Source of the DNA: Brachyhypopomus gauderio
Lineage: Eukaryota > Chordata > Actinopteri > Gymnotiformes > Hypopomidae
Assembly (NCBI RefSeq): GCF_052324685.1
Contig: NC_135219.1
Span: forward strand, 22,723,316 to 22,787,315
Direction: 5' to 3'
DNA length: 64,000 nucleotides
A program made the translations under genes and the position numbers. Below are positions 43,096-55,290 of this stretch, in pieces. Under the pieces are notes generated by a model. That model worked only from the letters and a program-made list of their open reading frames with translations. It searched no databases and was not told where the DNA came from. The number at the start of each line of letters is the position of its first letter. Within the stretch, counting starts at the first letter, position 1.

Positions 43096-44880
43096 AGTGT
43101 AATGGCACAGTATTAACTTAACTCATTCTAACTGTCAATAAAAGCTTGTTACTCATATGATTGCAATTATATTTCTGTATGTGCTAAAAACAATTGACAA
43201 ACACATATAAAAACCAGAGGGCAGCAGATCATGTGAAAATATAATATTTGTGTCATGCTCAAAAGTTTTGGCCATGAGTGTAGACCAGGATAATGACACT
43301 ACAGAATTTCTTCACAGAGCCTCAGCCATGGGAGTCAAGAGCACACCACCTGAAACAAAATTCAAGACAAAATTAGTCCCACCTGTATATTTACAAAGTA
43401 CGGTGATAAAGCTATTGAATCAGTTTCTTTAACACCCCCCCCCCCCCCCATCAGACTCCACCATGTCAAGAGTAGAGGTGCATTTTTCTCGCCACAGACA
43501 TTCAGAGCCCAGTGCAAAATCATCACAGGAGGAAACCTTCAGACTCCAGATTCAAGACTTAGTCAATCACGTACCTCATCCCCAGGATGCATGGACGATG
43601 TCCCCTGAAAGAGAAAACAATTGTCTTAGATTAACAGTCATGGCCTTTTATTCTGAATTCGTCTTATGCTTGTTTCCCGTGTTAGACATCTGTGACCACT
43701 GAATTCTGTAACCAGAGACCACCATGCATGTGTCGTCAAGAAATAAGGTAGGGTCAAATCCTGTTAACTGCACATGGGTACTCAATCGTTGATTGTAGTT
43801 TATAAGGAAATTAAAGCTCATTTCAAAATGAATTATTTATTTAGTGTGTATTTCTTGATTAAGATATGTGCTTGTATATACTTAGATATTTGTTAATGAC
43901 ATATTTGGCATTCTTAGCGAGGAGCAAAGTAAAATTTTCATTGTATCTAAGGAAACCTGTTCCCTCTGTGCATATGACAAACTCTGAATTTGAAAAGATT
44001 AGGTAGGCCTAAATGACGTTTTCACACATGCAGACAATTATGTTTTACGTTGCATGAAAAAAATCTGTTGATTCTAAAGCTTTTGGTTAAACGTCAGCTT
44101 ATTCATTTCTTATTTTCTACTAACAAATGCCTAGGGTGGTTCGTACGATTGATAAACATTTCTTTTCTGACGAGAAGCAGCACTATCCAGAACACTTGAA
44201 CAGAAGTTGATGGTCACCAATACCGGTGCATCACCGGTTAAGGATGCCCTCGCCGGAATACCGAAAGGGTTCGCCCTGAAATACCCTCTGACGCATAGTG
44301 GTCACTACAGTGGACAGCTATTTAAACGTCATTTTCTCCTAAATATAAAGGTTTCTATGGTGAAACTGCGTATCAGCATGTAGAATGCTCTCTGCTGCCA
44401 CCCTCCATTTAGGTGTATTCAGTGGTTAGTTGTTGTAACTACAAGTAAATCTCCTCTGAATCCAAGATGGCCGACAGACAGCCACACGTGTTCAACACTG
44501 CTGGAATATCCTGTCAATCCTTCTATTCTAGGAGACCCATAGAGGTAAAAAAAATATGGTGACATACAGGAGTATCTAAGTAACAATATTATTCTTTTAG
44601 TTTTGAAAAAAATATTTTAAATAAGTAGGAAATTGTGATTAACCATGTGTCCACTGAAGTGGACGTCATGCATTACTAGGTATATTTCCAACATAAGTCA
44701 TGTAGATGATTCATCTTTCAATTATGACTATTTTGGTTGCAATTCAGTTTATTTTGGGTATACCTACAAGTTAGTTTTTAAAAATATAAATTTTTGTCAA
44801 GATTAGTTTGTTAGTGAAATTATAATTTTGTCATTTTTAGACCACAAGTGCAGAAAAAAATAGGGAAACCTATAGAATAG
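43096..44880. other. Intergenic stretch with a Tc1 end, a poly-C run and piggyBac-flank sequence
   Basis: Near 43250-43282 the sequence CTCAAAAGTTTTGGCCATGA is the inner part of a second kind of fish Tc1 terminus. A run of about 16 C lies at 43434-43450. Positions 43450-43530 resemble 45880-45914 joined to 47716-47770, that is, the same repeat without the inserted 1.8 kb element. Around 44300-44330 and 44650-44670 short GTCCACT/AGTGGAC palindromes occur that recur near 45750. They may be ends of the piggyBac-like element. Confidence 0.5.
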
Positions 44881-45535
44881 TGCAGGAAATTCCCTCCGAC
44901 TCCAGTGATGAGTGTAGTGACAACAGCGATGATGAGTGGCTGCCAGAGAACACCAGAGATGAGGATGAGGGACAAGATGATGAGGGACAGGATGCAGAGA
45001 GACAGGATGATGAGGGACAGGATGCAGAGAGACAGGATGATGAGGGACAGGATGATGAGGGACAGGATGCAGAGGGACAGGATGCAGAGAGACAGGATGC
45101 AGAGAGACAGGATGATGAGGGACAGGATGATGAGGGACAGGATGATGAGGGACAGGATGCAGAGGGACAGGATGCAGAGAGACAGGATGATGAGGGACAG
45201 GATGATGAGGGACAGGATGCAGAGGGACAGGATGCAGAGGGACAGGATGCAGAGAGACAGGATGCAGAGAGACAGGATGATGATGGAGGTCAGCGTGATG
45301 AGGGAGCTGTGGGAAATGTCCAGAGAAATCTTCGCAAAGTACCTGCCGGCACTCAAACCCGCAAATATGTCTGGAAACTCAAAGACATCGACTATGATAG
45401 AGATGTGCTCCCTTTTCAAGGAGTATGGAGAGTGAATGTTGAGGGAAGAGAACACGGAAAACGAAATACATCTGCATGCAGTGTGATGTGGCACTGTGCC
45501 CTGGATGCTTTGCCAATTTTCATGTAGCTTAGGAC
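44881..45535 (+). pseudogene. Internally deleted piggyBac-like gene with pentapeptide repeats
   Basis: The frame begins with an acidic serine-rich N-terminus (SDSSDECSDNSDDEWLPE), passes through a long run of five-residue repeats (GQDDE, RQDAE), and then has RKYVWKLKDIDYDRDVLPFQ, which resembles the first conserved block of piggyBac transposases. It jumps almost directly to a C-terminal cysteine cluster. Read in the neighbouring frame after 45460 this is CMQCDVALCPGCFANFHV, the zinc-binding end of many piggyBac proteins. The whole catalytic core is gone. GTCCACT/AGTGGAC motifs lie on both sides (44650 and 45750). This is a deletion derivative that a relative could mobilise, or a dead copy. 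Confidence 0.65.
44968..45290 (+). repeat. 15 bp minisatellite encoding a pentapeptide repeat
   Basis: About 21 tandem 15 bp units alternate between GATGATGAGGGACAG and GATGCAGAGAGACAG (with GATGCAGAGGGACAG). Every unit length is a multiple of three, so all three plus frames and one minus frame stay open across the array. That explains the long overlapping frames here. Only the acidic D/E/Q frame fits its surroundings. Confidence 0.95.
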
Positions 45536-46204
45536 AGTTGCCTATAATAATAGTTTTAGAGACATTTTGAAACATTCATTTATGTTACATGTAGCTTTAT
45601 AGTGTTTTTTCTTATTTAGCTCTAAACAGTAAGGCTATAGAATGTTAAAGAATGTTAACAATGCTCATGAATTTATGATCAAATTAAATTTTATTCATTT
45701 TTCCATTACGTTTTTACAGTTGTATGTTGAGTGCTTAAGTGCATGTAGTCCACTGTAGTGGACATTTCTGTAACTTCCTGAAAAAATGAAATTTTTGGAA
45801 AAACTTTTATATTTGATTTTTTCATGCCCTATAAAGTATAAAAACACATTTAAAAAAAATCTTGACTCAGTATTTCATAATGCATGCATCAGAGTCTCTG
45901 CCATGTCATTAGTACAGGGTGTCTACAGGTTTGACCAAGGGAAAATTAAGACATTTTAAGACTTTTTAATACCGTTTTCCAAATAAAATTAAGACCAACT
46001 CGCAAGATCATACACGTTAAAATAAAGCACAAAAACCAACTGATTATTTACATTAATTAATCTAGCTGCTTGAAAACTTCAAATGTTAATGCACAAGACG
46101 GACAATACAAGACACAAACGTTACATTTTTTTTCACTGTACAGTATACACAATGAAACTTTATACAAAACAAAATTCAAACACTGACAACAGCATCATAC
46201 CATA

Positions 46205-46226
46205 CACACACACACACACACACAAG
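46205..46226. repeat. CA microsatellite
   Basis: Eleven CA units inside the 1.8 kb element. Confidence 0.95.
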
Positions 46227-46410
46227 GCCATTTTCCTGTTTTTCTGATCCACACTCCAGCTCATGCTCAACCCCTTTCAGTTCTGCTACTTTTTCTCTGA
46301 AACTCTTTCTAAGGATGTTTGATTTTGTGATCACTTTGGCCATCAGGGTTCCTGCTTTCCCTTCGGCTTGTTCAGCAAGTAAATTATTATTATAACTGGT
46401 TTATACTTAA

Positions 46411-46705
46411 CCTTGAAAGTGACGTACAAATGATTTAATTCCATCTTGTTAAGGTGTATGAACCCTGCAAACATGACTTGGTTAATTGCGCTGAAGCGCG
46501 GCGCGCGCGAAGTTTTTACAAATTTCGAGAGGTGTACGACAGCGCGCGAGCCGCTCGTCAGCCGCTGCGTCGAAAATGACGTAATCGCGGTGGTTTCGCC
46601 CATGCGCGAGCGGCTTGCAATTAACCAAGTCATGTTTGCAGGGTTCATACACCGTAACAAGATGGAATTAAATAATTTGTACGTCACTTTCATGGTCCAT
46701 TTCTA
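46411..46705. repeat. Palindromic foldback module (relative at 59460-59665)
   Basis: Arms of about 85 bp (ending in GAACCCTGCAAACATGAC and its complement) enclose a GC-rich core with CGCGCGCG tracts. The arms match those at 59460-59665. The sequence to the right of the palindrome (46735-46935) also recurs at 59995-60200 and, inverted, at 59165-59430. It is a separate mobile or foldback module resident in two different hosts. Confidence 0.82.
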
Positions 46706-48002
46706 TATATCCCAGCACATTAAACTTAAATAAGTAAAATATTTATACATATACTCGAAATAATTCGCTTTTTTATCACATTATTTAATGGTTGTTTATT
46801 TTCAAAACGCCCAATCTTAACGTATTCACGTTCTCTCATGTTTCGTCCTGGAATTACAAGAGGCGTAAAGAGAACTGTTCAGTCAGACAGATATTTGTTG
46901 TGAAATGAAGCAGTTACAATTTCAAGCATTTTTAAGTACTTTAGCCTAAATTTCAGCACTTGTCAAACTTGGAACACAAAGTAACATTAAATTGGTCAGG
47001 TAAATGTTCCTTCCCCTGTTTTGAGGAGTGTTTCTTTATACTAACACATATATCGTTTCGGACAACACTGCAACGGTCCCGCCGTTCGCGGAGGTTCACG
47101 CGCTACGGTCACTCGCGAAAGTATAAACCAGACTTGAAGGCGGCATCAGGGAACATGGTTTTAAACAATGAGTCAATTCCTTCGTTGGATCTGTATGACT
47201 GGTGACTCTTAACTGTTTTTAGCGCCCATATTACCTAAGCCTTCAAAGTATTGGTAGAGCCGCATAGCCTACAGCGTGAATGCGACGTTGAGCAGAGCTC
47301 GACTGAATGGTTCTCTTGTTGGGCAAAACGTAGATATTGCAGGCTGCTGCTGATGAGCCTCGCTGGTATCTGTGACAGCTCTGAGCCACCAAGAATATGT
47401 CGGGTCTTCCAACCATTTCTGGCTAAGTTTGCATTTCCCCATCTCTCCGAACAGACGTTAACGTACATACAGCCCGCATGAAATTATGATCCCGCCAGTC
47501 CAACAACTACCGGTGCTCGTTAAGCCCGAAATACTTGCGAGCAATATTTAAGTTCAACACACCGCTAACGGAATTATTCATCCCTAAATTTAGCTCCGCA
47601 AATTTAAGACATTGTGGTTGAAAATTTAAGACAAAATAAGACTTTTCAAGGCCTTATTTGACAAAAATGAAATTTAATACCATTTAAGACTTTTTAAGGA
47701 CCCGCGGCCACCCTGTAGTAGAGACGCACTTTTGTCACAATGTACTTTTGGAGCCCAGTGCAAAACATCACGAGAAACTTTATTGGTATATGCACAGTAA
47801 AGAAACGTGTTGCTCTGTACAACGAAATAGTAATCAAGGATAAAATAAGCATGCAACATTATGATAAGTATTCATAAATGGAAATGTAAACGAAACAGAA
47901 ATATAAACTGCTAAGAAGTTTATGTACATACAGTCATTGTGCAGTAGCGAGCTACATTGCTTGTTGTCAGACTGGTATGAAAACCCAATAGACTCAGCAC
48001 AC

Positions 48003-51002
48003 TTACAAATTGTCTAAACACACTTGGCACTGCCACATAATCTCCTTTCTGCATTTGCCACATGTGAACCTTTTACAAAAACCACAACGCTTAGTGGCAC
48101 GGTTACTCTTGCAGCCACACTTAACCTGGCACAATGCCCTTTTCCCTGTGTCAGGTGTGGGTTGTTGCTGCTGAAACTCTACCTTGGACACCTCCTTGGC
48201 TTCCATATGAGACTGTGCAAGTTCTGTTGCAAGCTTCACCAAGAACTCGGACCGTCTCTCTTTTACCCCAGTGCATGCTTGAAAAAGCACATGTGCATTC
48301 AGGCATGAAATGTCAATCATGTTATAAAACACAGCGACTGGCCAACGCCGTGTTCCTGAACGTACACTGTACTTTCGCACCATCTGGTCCATGACATCCA
48401 CACCACATTTTAGGCTGTTGTAGTCTGTGATTGTGTTTGGCTTTTTTTTTCGGGTGTCTCCAATCTCCACCGTACTGTGCATGCTACTGAGGATGCAGAC
48501 AGTCTTTTTCCGTCTGGGCGCGTAAACGGTCAGCGTGGCACCAGAGGTTGAAAACACCTGTGTACTAAATTCCTCACGGCCCAAATTCTTTTTGACAGAG
48601 TCTGGAAGCTCACGACGAATCTTGTTTACTGTGCCAAGGAGGGTGGTCTTCCGGCCCAGCAACTGCCTTGCTAGTGACAGTGAGGTGAAAAAATTGTCTG
48701 TGGTAACAGTTCTTCCTTGGTCCATAAATGGTTCCATAAGCTTCATCACCACATTTTCCGATAGTCTTTCCCCCACGGGACGACTGGAGTCTTTGCCAAG
48801 ATATGGGATGATGTTGCATACATACTTGGATTTCAGGTCACATGCCACCCAGAACTTTATCCCAAACTTGTCGGGTTTTGTTGCAATGTACTGAAGAAAA
48901 GAGCAACGGGTCTTAGTTGGAAAAAGTTGCTCATCTATGGTGATATGCCTTCCTGGGTTGTAACAAGTGATGCAATTGGCAGCGAAAGACCCCCAAACAT
49001 TAGAGATTGCAGCAAACCGGTCAGTTGCAGCTCGTTCACTGCGTGTGTACTTGTCGTCAAAGTGAAGGTGCTGCATGATGTTCTGGAAGCGGTTTCGCGA
49101 CATAATCTTGGTGATTAAGGGCACTCCCAGTGTTGTAGACCATGAGTCATGCACCGCTGGAAGGCGCACAACACCTCGCAGGATGAGGATTGCAATGAAC
49201 GCCTTTAGCTCAGCGAGGGACATGAACCAGTTTTCTTGCTGTGTCTGGCGTGCATGCTGGACAGTCCACCCCTGTATGATCCGAAGCATTTCAATAGAAA
49301 TGAAACAGAGGAAACTCTCTAAGCGACTTGATACTTTCCGTAGGGCAAAAGCAGTTGGCTCTCCATTCGTGGTATTGCATTTACTTGGGCTTGGATGCAC
49401 TCCGTCATGTCTTCCGATCTGTTCTTCATGCCACACTGTGCCGTCTTTTGCAGTCTCTGTCAGCCGCCCGTGTGTCTCCACGCGACCCCTCTTTACTGGT
49501 GATGAAGTCTCCTCATCTACAGAACCATATGTTTGAGATTTGATTAGTGAAAGGTTGAAATAATGTGAAATTGACAAACATAATATTTGAAATATAGCCA
49601 GCGATTGGCGGGTTCACACACAAATAGGCATTTTGGCCTTAATGGGGGGGTGTGCATAAATAAATTAATGTGCACAAAAAGATTCAATTGAGGCACTAAA
49701 GGCCCAAAACGATCAAAATGTGTATTGGGAAATTGAGTCAGATCAAAGAACTAAATCACATGCCGAGATCAGCAGTGTGTGTGTGGGGTCTTATGTATGT
49801 ACTATTCAGTCAGTTCCAGTATTTGGCCAGTAAATGGAGCCCATGTAATACCATACTGATATTACAGTAATGAAATAAGACATTTTAGTGAAATAAAAGG
49901 TTCATTTCTGGTCAAGCAGTGCACCTTTTGTTATGAGATCTAATTGCAGTTATTTATCTCATTGATCTGACTCATACAAGACCCTTTATTTGTCTGTATT
50001 CTGCATAACAGGATTGCAGCATGAGTTTTTATGATTTCTTAGGTTTTTGGACAATGTAGCGACAGGCCAATTTGAACCAAACTTGGCATACCTGAAGGAC
50101 CTCAGTCTATAAAAGGCTTTGAAATTGGGAGTTGATCAACATGTTTATATGAATTATAGCAATATAGGTCATATATGGCCTCAATGATATAATGGGAAAA
50201 TGGACCCACCTGAAAATAAAAAAAAAAATCCAACAATTTTTAAAAATAGTTTACCTACAGTGTCTACAGATTATGCCCATGCCACTCTTGCCTTCATTGG
50301 ATCAAATTCCTAGGACTAGTTCGAAAAGTGCTATTTTCAAACAATTGATGAATGTGACAAAACTACGCCTTTTTTAATAGGACTTGTAATTGCAAAGTTG
50401 TCAGGTGGACTGCAAGGAATCAAAAGAATCAAGTTTCATTTTCCTAAGCAAAGATTTGGAAAAGTTATGCATGATTCACAAATAGTGCCACCTAGTGGCC
50501 AAATGTTTCAAAACTGCACAGTGTGACAGTCCTGAGATGTGTGTGAACCCTAAATTGCAAAAATAGGTTTCCCCACACTACGTGTGTGAACCCTAATTAT
50601 AATTCCAAAACATCTCAAGTATGCCACCTTGGAAGTAATGTAGGATTGTTTTCACACAGCAATACGTGGCGCATATATATATATATATATTTAAATAGTT
50701 TATCTTTTGAAAAAATGTCAATAGGTAAAGATATTTCTACATAAATTTATACAATAAACCCTCAACTACTTGAAATAGAATAATATTCGAGTAATTTTAA
50801 CTTATCCAGATGGTACTTTTTGCAGTGTCTCTTCCAAAAACACAACACCCATAACTGACAAACAAAAATAGGACATCTTACCAGAAGAGATTTCAGAGTC
50901 ACTACTCGGATCAAGAGTTATTTCTCCTCCATCAGAGTCACAAGGGTCGACATGGTTGAGGACCACGTCCAAAGCCTGCTGTGTTCTGCAAACCTTTGCC
51001 AT
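48003..51002 (-). CDS. piggyBac-type transposase, two exons, open frame
   Basis: Exon 1 is 51002-50882 (MAKVCRTQQALDVV, then an acidic CDSDGGEITLDPSSDSEISS) with a GTAAGA donor. Exon 2 is 49516-48003, after a TTCTGTAG acceptor in matching phase 1, giving 544 residues and a TAA stop. The catalytic domain contains HITIDEQLFPTKTRCSF (first Asp), TVTTDNFFTSLSLARQLL (second Asp) and YNSLKCGVDVMDQMVRKYS (third Asp), the DDD triad order of piggyBac. The C-terminus is a cysteine-rich zinc domain (CGCKSNRATKRCGFCKRFTC, CRKEIMWQCQVC). No stop or frameshift is visible. The length fits the family (usually 500-650). I could not locate TTAA-flanked terminal repeats, so either the element ends are decayed or this is a domesticated gene. 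The intron is 1365 bp and AT-rich. Confidence 0.87.
49517..50881 (-). other. Intron of the piggyBac gene
   Basis: The intron has GT-AG borders in phase 1 on the minus strand. It is AT-rich, with a TA run near 50675-50690, and no coding signal on either strand. Confidence 0.7.
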
Positions 51003-51274
51003 CTTTGCTTCTAAGTCGAGAGTAAGTGAAATATAGCAACATGGATTTTTATCCACATGTAGGTGGATACATACATAATAGTCATAATAGTTCACACTAC
51101 CACCCATCACACCCATACCTGTTCACTGTTACCTGGTACCGGCATATTTCGATCTAATGGCTGCAACAACATTAAAAAAAATATATAGAACCCATCTCAG
51201 TTACCTCCATTGTGTATATTTATAATATTGTAATATAGTACTAGAGTGAGAAACCTTTATTCTATTTTATTTCA

Positions 51275-51770
51275 CTATTTCTTCTCCATCAGAGTCAATG
51301 GATCAACACAGTTCACACAATCACCCATCCCCCCCGTTTAGCATTACCAAGTAGTGGCTGCATGTACATAAAGGATGGCTTTTATTAGACCTTTATTCTA
51401 TTTTATTTCACTTAGCATGTAGCCAGATAGGCCATTTACTTTGGTGCAGTTTATTAAAGTCTATGCACTTTATTAACAAGTTTCCTATGTCTGCAATCAT
51501 CTCTCTCCATTATTAAACTGACAACGACATTATTTGAACTATAATTCTAAAACATCTCAAGTCTGCCTCCTTTGTACTAATTTTGGATTGTTCTCACTGC
51601 AAAAGGAGACATGCTGATTGGTCAAAAATAGCTAAAGTTCTGATTTTTTCTTAAAGGGTTTTTTTCTTCTCCATCTGAGTCAATGTATCAACATAGTTCC
51701 CACAATCACCCATCCCCCCGTTTAGCATTACCAAGTAGTGGCTGCATGTACATAACAAAGGATGGCCTAA
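51275..51770. repeat. Short duplicate upstream of the piggyBac gene
   Basis: About 100 bp (TTCTCCATCAGAGTCAATGG... to CTGCATGTACATAA) occurs at 51280-51378 and again at 51668-51765. Its TCTCC-TCAGAGTCA start also resembles exon 1 of the piggyBac gene at 50925-50945. It may be a partial copy of the 5' region. Confidence 0.75.
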
Positions 51771-52540
51771 ACATTTGGCCTGCGGGCCGGAGTTTGGACA
51801 CCTCTGCATTAGGCCATCATGTCCATTAGTGCAGTTTTCATTAGCCTGCAGCAAATTCTGAAAATACTATTGAATATGGCCTGCATAAGGAGCATGAGCT
51901 CAACTCTGCCTGGCCTAATGGGATGCAAATGACCCCAGCACTGCCATTTGGCACTCTCTGCTAGAAGGAGTCGTATGAAAATGCTGGTAGTTGCAGTGTT
52001 AAAAGATTACAGTACCTTTAACAGTCACTACTACGACAAATTAACAGAATTGTTGTGCATTTGTCAACGTACCAGAGGCGTCACACGTCGAAAAGGCTCT
52101 GACAATACGGCTTTTAGCAACGGCAAACATCAACTACGGAATAGAATAGAAAAACCGGTAACGTCTAAACAAATGCTTACCAATTGCTGCAGCGCTTCAA
52201 CAGCTACTTGCAAGGAGCACCGTTCCTGCTCAGAAGAAAGATTGAAATGTGGCCAAGACAGGCCAAGATGGTGGTTTTATATTGTGAGTTCTCGAGGACC
52301 CTTAGGTATCCTGATGAGGCGCCTATTCAAAACATCAACGAGTGTATCAAAATAAGAGTTCACTGTCACGTCAAACGTTTGTTTGTTTTTGTTTCTGTTG
52401 CATGTTTTGTGTGTTGTAGTGTGATCACTGTTTTCAGAGTGTTTGTCTGTATATCTTACCTTGTAGGGACTTCTGCAAGTAAGGGCCTGAATAAATGGCA
52501 TGTAGACATTTGTAATTAAACATTACATGCATCATACAAG
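51767..52540. other. Unassigned stretch; hAT MITE end at 51775-51805
   Basis: GGCCTGCGGGCCGGAGTTTG followed by GACACCTCTG at 51775-51805 is a diverged end of a common hAT MITE. A 135-codon plus frame at 51948-52355 has no recognisable motif. Nothing else is seen. Confidence 0.4.
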
Positions 52541-52554
52541 TGATTCAAATAAAA

Positions 52555-52640
52555 TAAGTATATATTATATACATATAATATATACATATACAAATGATAT
52601 ATACTATATAATATATATTATATACATATATACAAGGCAA
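52555..52640. repeat. AT-rich imperfect palindrome
   Basis: Alternating TATATA/ATACATATA tracts form a low-complexity, hairpin-prone segment. Confidence 0.85.
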
Positions 52641-52649
52641 GGCAAAGTT

Positions 52650-53108
52650 TTTGCAGATGTTGGATGGGAGGACTTGGCAGTTTGGAAGGGTAAGTCCAGT
52701 GTGGATTAATACATATTTAGGTGTTCTTTAGGACTTTTAATTTTAACTTATTAAATTGTAACCTTGCTAATTGGGAAGATACATGGAGACATGTTCCAGA
52801 GAAGCTCCATGGAGTACTCATTGTGCAAGTTTCAGTGTGACAAAACTTCACATGCTTCACTCTGCTTGTACCCCGAACATGACTGCCGTTTGTGCAGATG
52901 GCAACAGAAAACTCTATAGGTTTTGACAGTCAGCAGGGTAAAACTGCTTTATGCATAATAAATGTATGTAAAATGTATGCAACTGTAGGTATCGGGGGTG
53001 GACTGGCATACATTACTACCGGGGATTTCCCCGGTGGGCCAAGGGGAAGTATTGTTTCCATTCTAATGGGAGGTAAAAGTTAATATGTTTTACAAAACCC
53101 CTTAACCT
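52650..53108. other. Unassigned stretch with repeat fragment near 52990-53060
   Basis: The sequence GGGGGTGGACTGGCATACAT and TTCCCCGGTGGGCC near 52995-53040 resembles a dispersed fish repeat. No gene is seen. Confidence 0.4.
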
Positions 53109-53978
53109 GGGGGGTATTCCACGAAGCGAGCTAACTCAGTAAGCCGGGCTTTTTAAGACAAGCCTGGCTCATTTTGCTCAAATTCGGTTCCACGAAAGAG
53201 GCTAGACTTGAGCCTCGCTCAGTTACTACAGCAACATATACGTTTGAACTAACCTGCTCCGTACCAGGCTAGAGTTGAAGCTTAGCTTAGCGGGACCGCT
53301 TCTATTGGCTCAGCAGCGTGATGTCAGTCTCGCCATCCGGGAAACAAAATTGAGGAACAAGGTTCCGCTGCAATTCTATCCATTAAATTGCTGTGGATGT
53401 AGCATATCATATCATATTTTTATACATTTAATGGAGTACTGTAATTATTAGTTTGGAATGATTGCAGGTCATTATTATCAAAATTTAATAATTATATTTC
53501 CAAATGCAATTTATATTTCGATCTTCAGAGTACATATTCATTGTTAATCAGCGAGGTTTTTGCACATTTTAATGTATTGGTTTAATCTTAACAAATTCAG
53601 GTCAGTGTAAAATGGAATACAGTGTCTAATCGCAGTTATGGTCAACAAACATACATTAGCATAAACACTATATCACAAAAATACAATTCTTTGTACCTGA
53701 GTATTAATAATAACTGAGTAATTTAGGTGAAGATACTTTTAGGTATATATTTATCCCCACACTTCCTCTTTTGTGTTCAAATTACAAGCAAATCATATCA
53801 CTCCGCAATTCACATATGTTCAGTATAAATAATGTAAATGTGTGGTTAACTTAATGGTGCAAAAAGGAAATGGATACAGACAACTACCTTACCAAGATTT
53901 TCATACAGGTGATACAAATAATCCAAAATGTATGCTATAAAAGAACAGCTAACAGTGAAGGCTGAAGGCTGATTGACC

Positions 53979-55290
53979 ATGGCATGCCCATTTGTAGAAA
54001 ATCCAGTAGATGAGGGAGCGTGTATAGTGCGCAGAGCATTCATGCTACCAGCTCCAAGGTCATTCCAGGACAGGACAGATCCACTGGGCTTTCCAGATGA
54101 CTACTTATTTGAGCACTACAGGTTCAGAAGACACAGTATTATATATCTTTGTAAATTACTGGGGCCATATATTGAGAAGAACACTAGACGTAGTAGAGCT
54201 CTTACCAAACCCCAAACGGTCTGTATCGCTTTGCACTTCTTTGCCAGCGGGGGATGCAGAACATCTTAGTAAGGCGACGGTCTGCCGCGAAATTCGATAG
54301 GTTTGTCTTGCGCTTAAGCGTTTCCTTAATATATTCATTAAATTCCCTGGTCACAGAGGCATCCTTCCCATAAAAGAAGCTTTTTCAGAACAGCAGTAAC
54401 TTGGAGTTAAATTTATATGACTTTAAAAGAGACTCTTATCCAGAGCACTTACCGAAGTGCTCTGTATTCATCTTGATCAACTATTTCATGCTAAAATTCA
54501 TTCAATTCAAAACAAATTGAATTCTCCAGGATTTCCAAATGTCATTGGTGCTATAGACTGCACTCACATCAGGATAAAGGCTCCATCTGGACCCATGGAG
54601 GCAGACTATGTGAACTGAAAATCATTTCACAGCATCAATGTACAGGTACATGCAAGTTTTGCCCACCCAACAGAAATTGTAAAGCATGTCGCTCCATGGG
54701 TTTGAACAACTTTCACCCTTTGTCACTTTTGCCATTGTTCTAGATGGTTTGCACCAGCCAATTTCTATTCTCCAACATTGAAGCAAAATGGCCCGGCTCG
54801 GTGCACAATATTTCGTGCCTCCTCACTGGCACAGAGGTTTGCCGAAGGTAAGAATACTCCAACCACACAAAATAGTGCAGATTTGGCCTCAGTGTTTAAC
54901 TCTTCTCCTTATAATCGTAGGTGCTTTTCCTGGCTTACTGCTTGGGGATAGGGGTTACCCCTGCCAACCTTTTCTCCTTACCCCATATGCAGACTCTACA
55001 ACAGATGCAGAGAGGAGGTTCAATCGTGCACATTCAAAGACAAGGGCATGCATTGAGATGGCATTTGGACAGTTAAAGAGCAGATTTAACTGCTTGCGCC
55101 ATCTCAGAGTGACCCCTGAGAGAGCCTGTGACATTATAGCAGCCTGTGCAGTTTTGCACAATGTGGCAATACTGCAAAAAGGAGTAATGCCAAGAGTGCA
55201 GTTGGAGCAATGGGAAGACGACATTTTAATTGCAGACCACATGGATGGTAGAGCTGTGAGGGACATGTATGCAAACACTTACTTTAGTTA
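53979..55290 (+). pseudogene. Harbinger (HARBI1-like) transposase
   Basis: The frame starts MACPFVENPVDEGACIVRRA, followed by DYLFEHYRFRRHSIIYLCKLL and the LTKPQTVCIALHFFASG helix-turn-helix-like block. After frame changes near 54250 come GDAEHLSKATVCREIRK and then FPNVIGAIDCTHIRIKAPSG with the first catalytic Asp (near 54550). An in-frame TGA follows near 54617. The last piece has LLLGDRGYPCQPFLLTPY (second Asp) and RACIEMAFGQLKSRFNCLR (Glu), ending at 55290. The family cuts and pastes DNA with a partner Myb-like protein. Several stops and indels make this copy inactive. Confidence 0.88.

Larger units (their letters stand above)
45915..47715. mobile_element. 1.8 kb hAT-like element, 5 bp TSD, with internal foldback
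   Basis: The ends are CAGGGTGTCTACAGG and GCGGCCACCCTG, flanked by TAGTA on both sides (45910-45914 and 47716-47720). Its outer sequences are the same family as 33343-33745 in opposite orientation, with the interior replaced or expanded. No transposase frame is seen. It contains a CA microsatellite (46205-46225) and the palindrome at 46411-46705. Confidence 0.92.

Noticed and set aside
44968-45290. Possible CRISPR-like array
   Set aside because: Units are contiguous 15-mers with no unique spacers, in a vertebrate genome.
44905-45435. 176-residue Met/Arg/Asp-repeat frame on the plus strand
   Set aside because: Another frame of the same minisatellite; it does not join to the piggyBac-like blocks.
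44820-45575. 251-residue minus-strand frame of ILSL repeats
   Set aside because: It is the antisense of the 15 bp minisatellite, open only because the unit length is divisible by three.
51948-52355. 135-residue plus-strand frame
   Set aside because: No recognisable motif, no splice or promoter context, surrounded by repeats.
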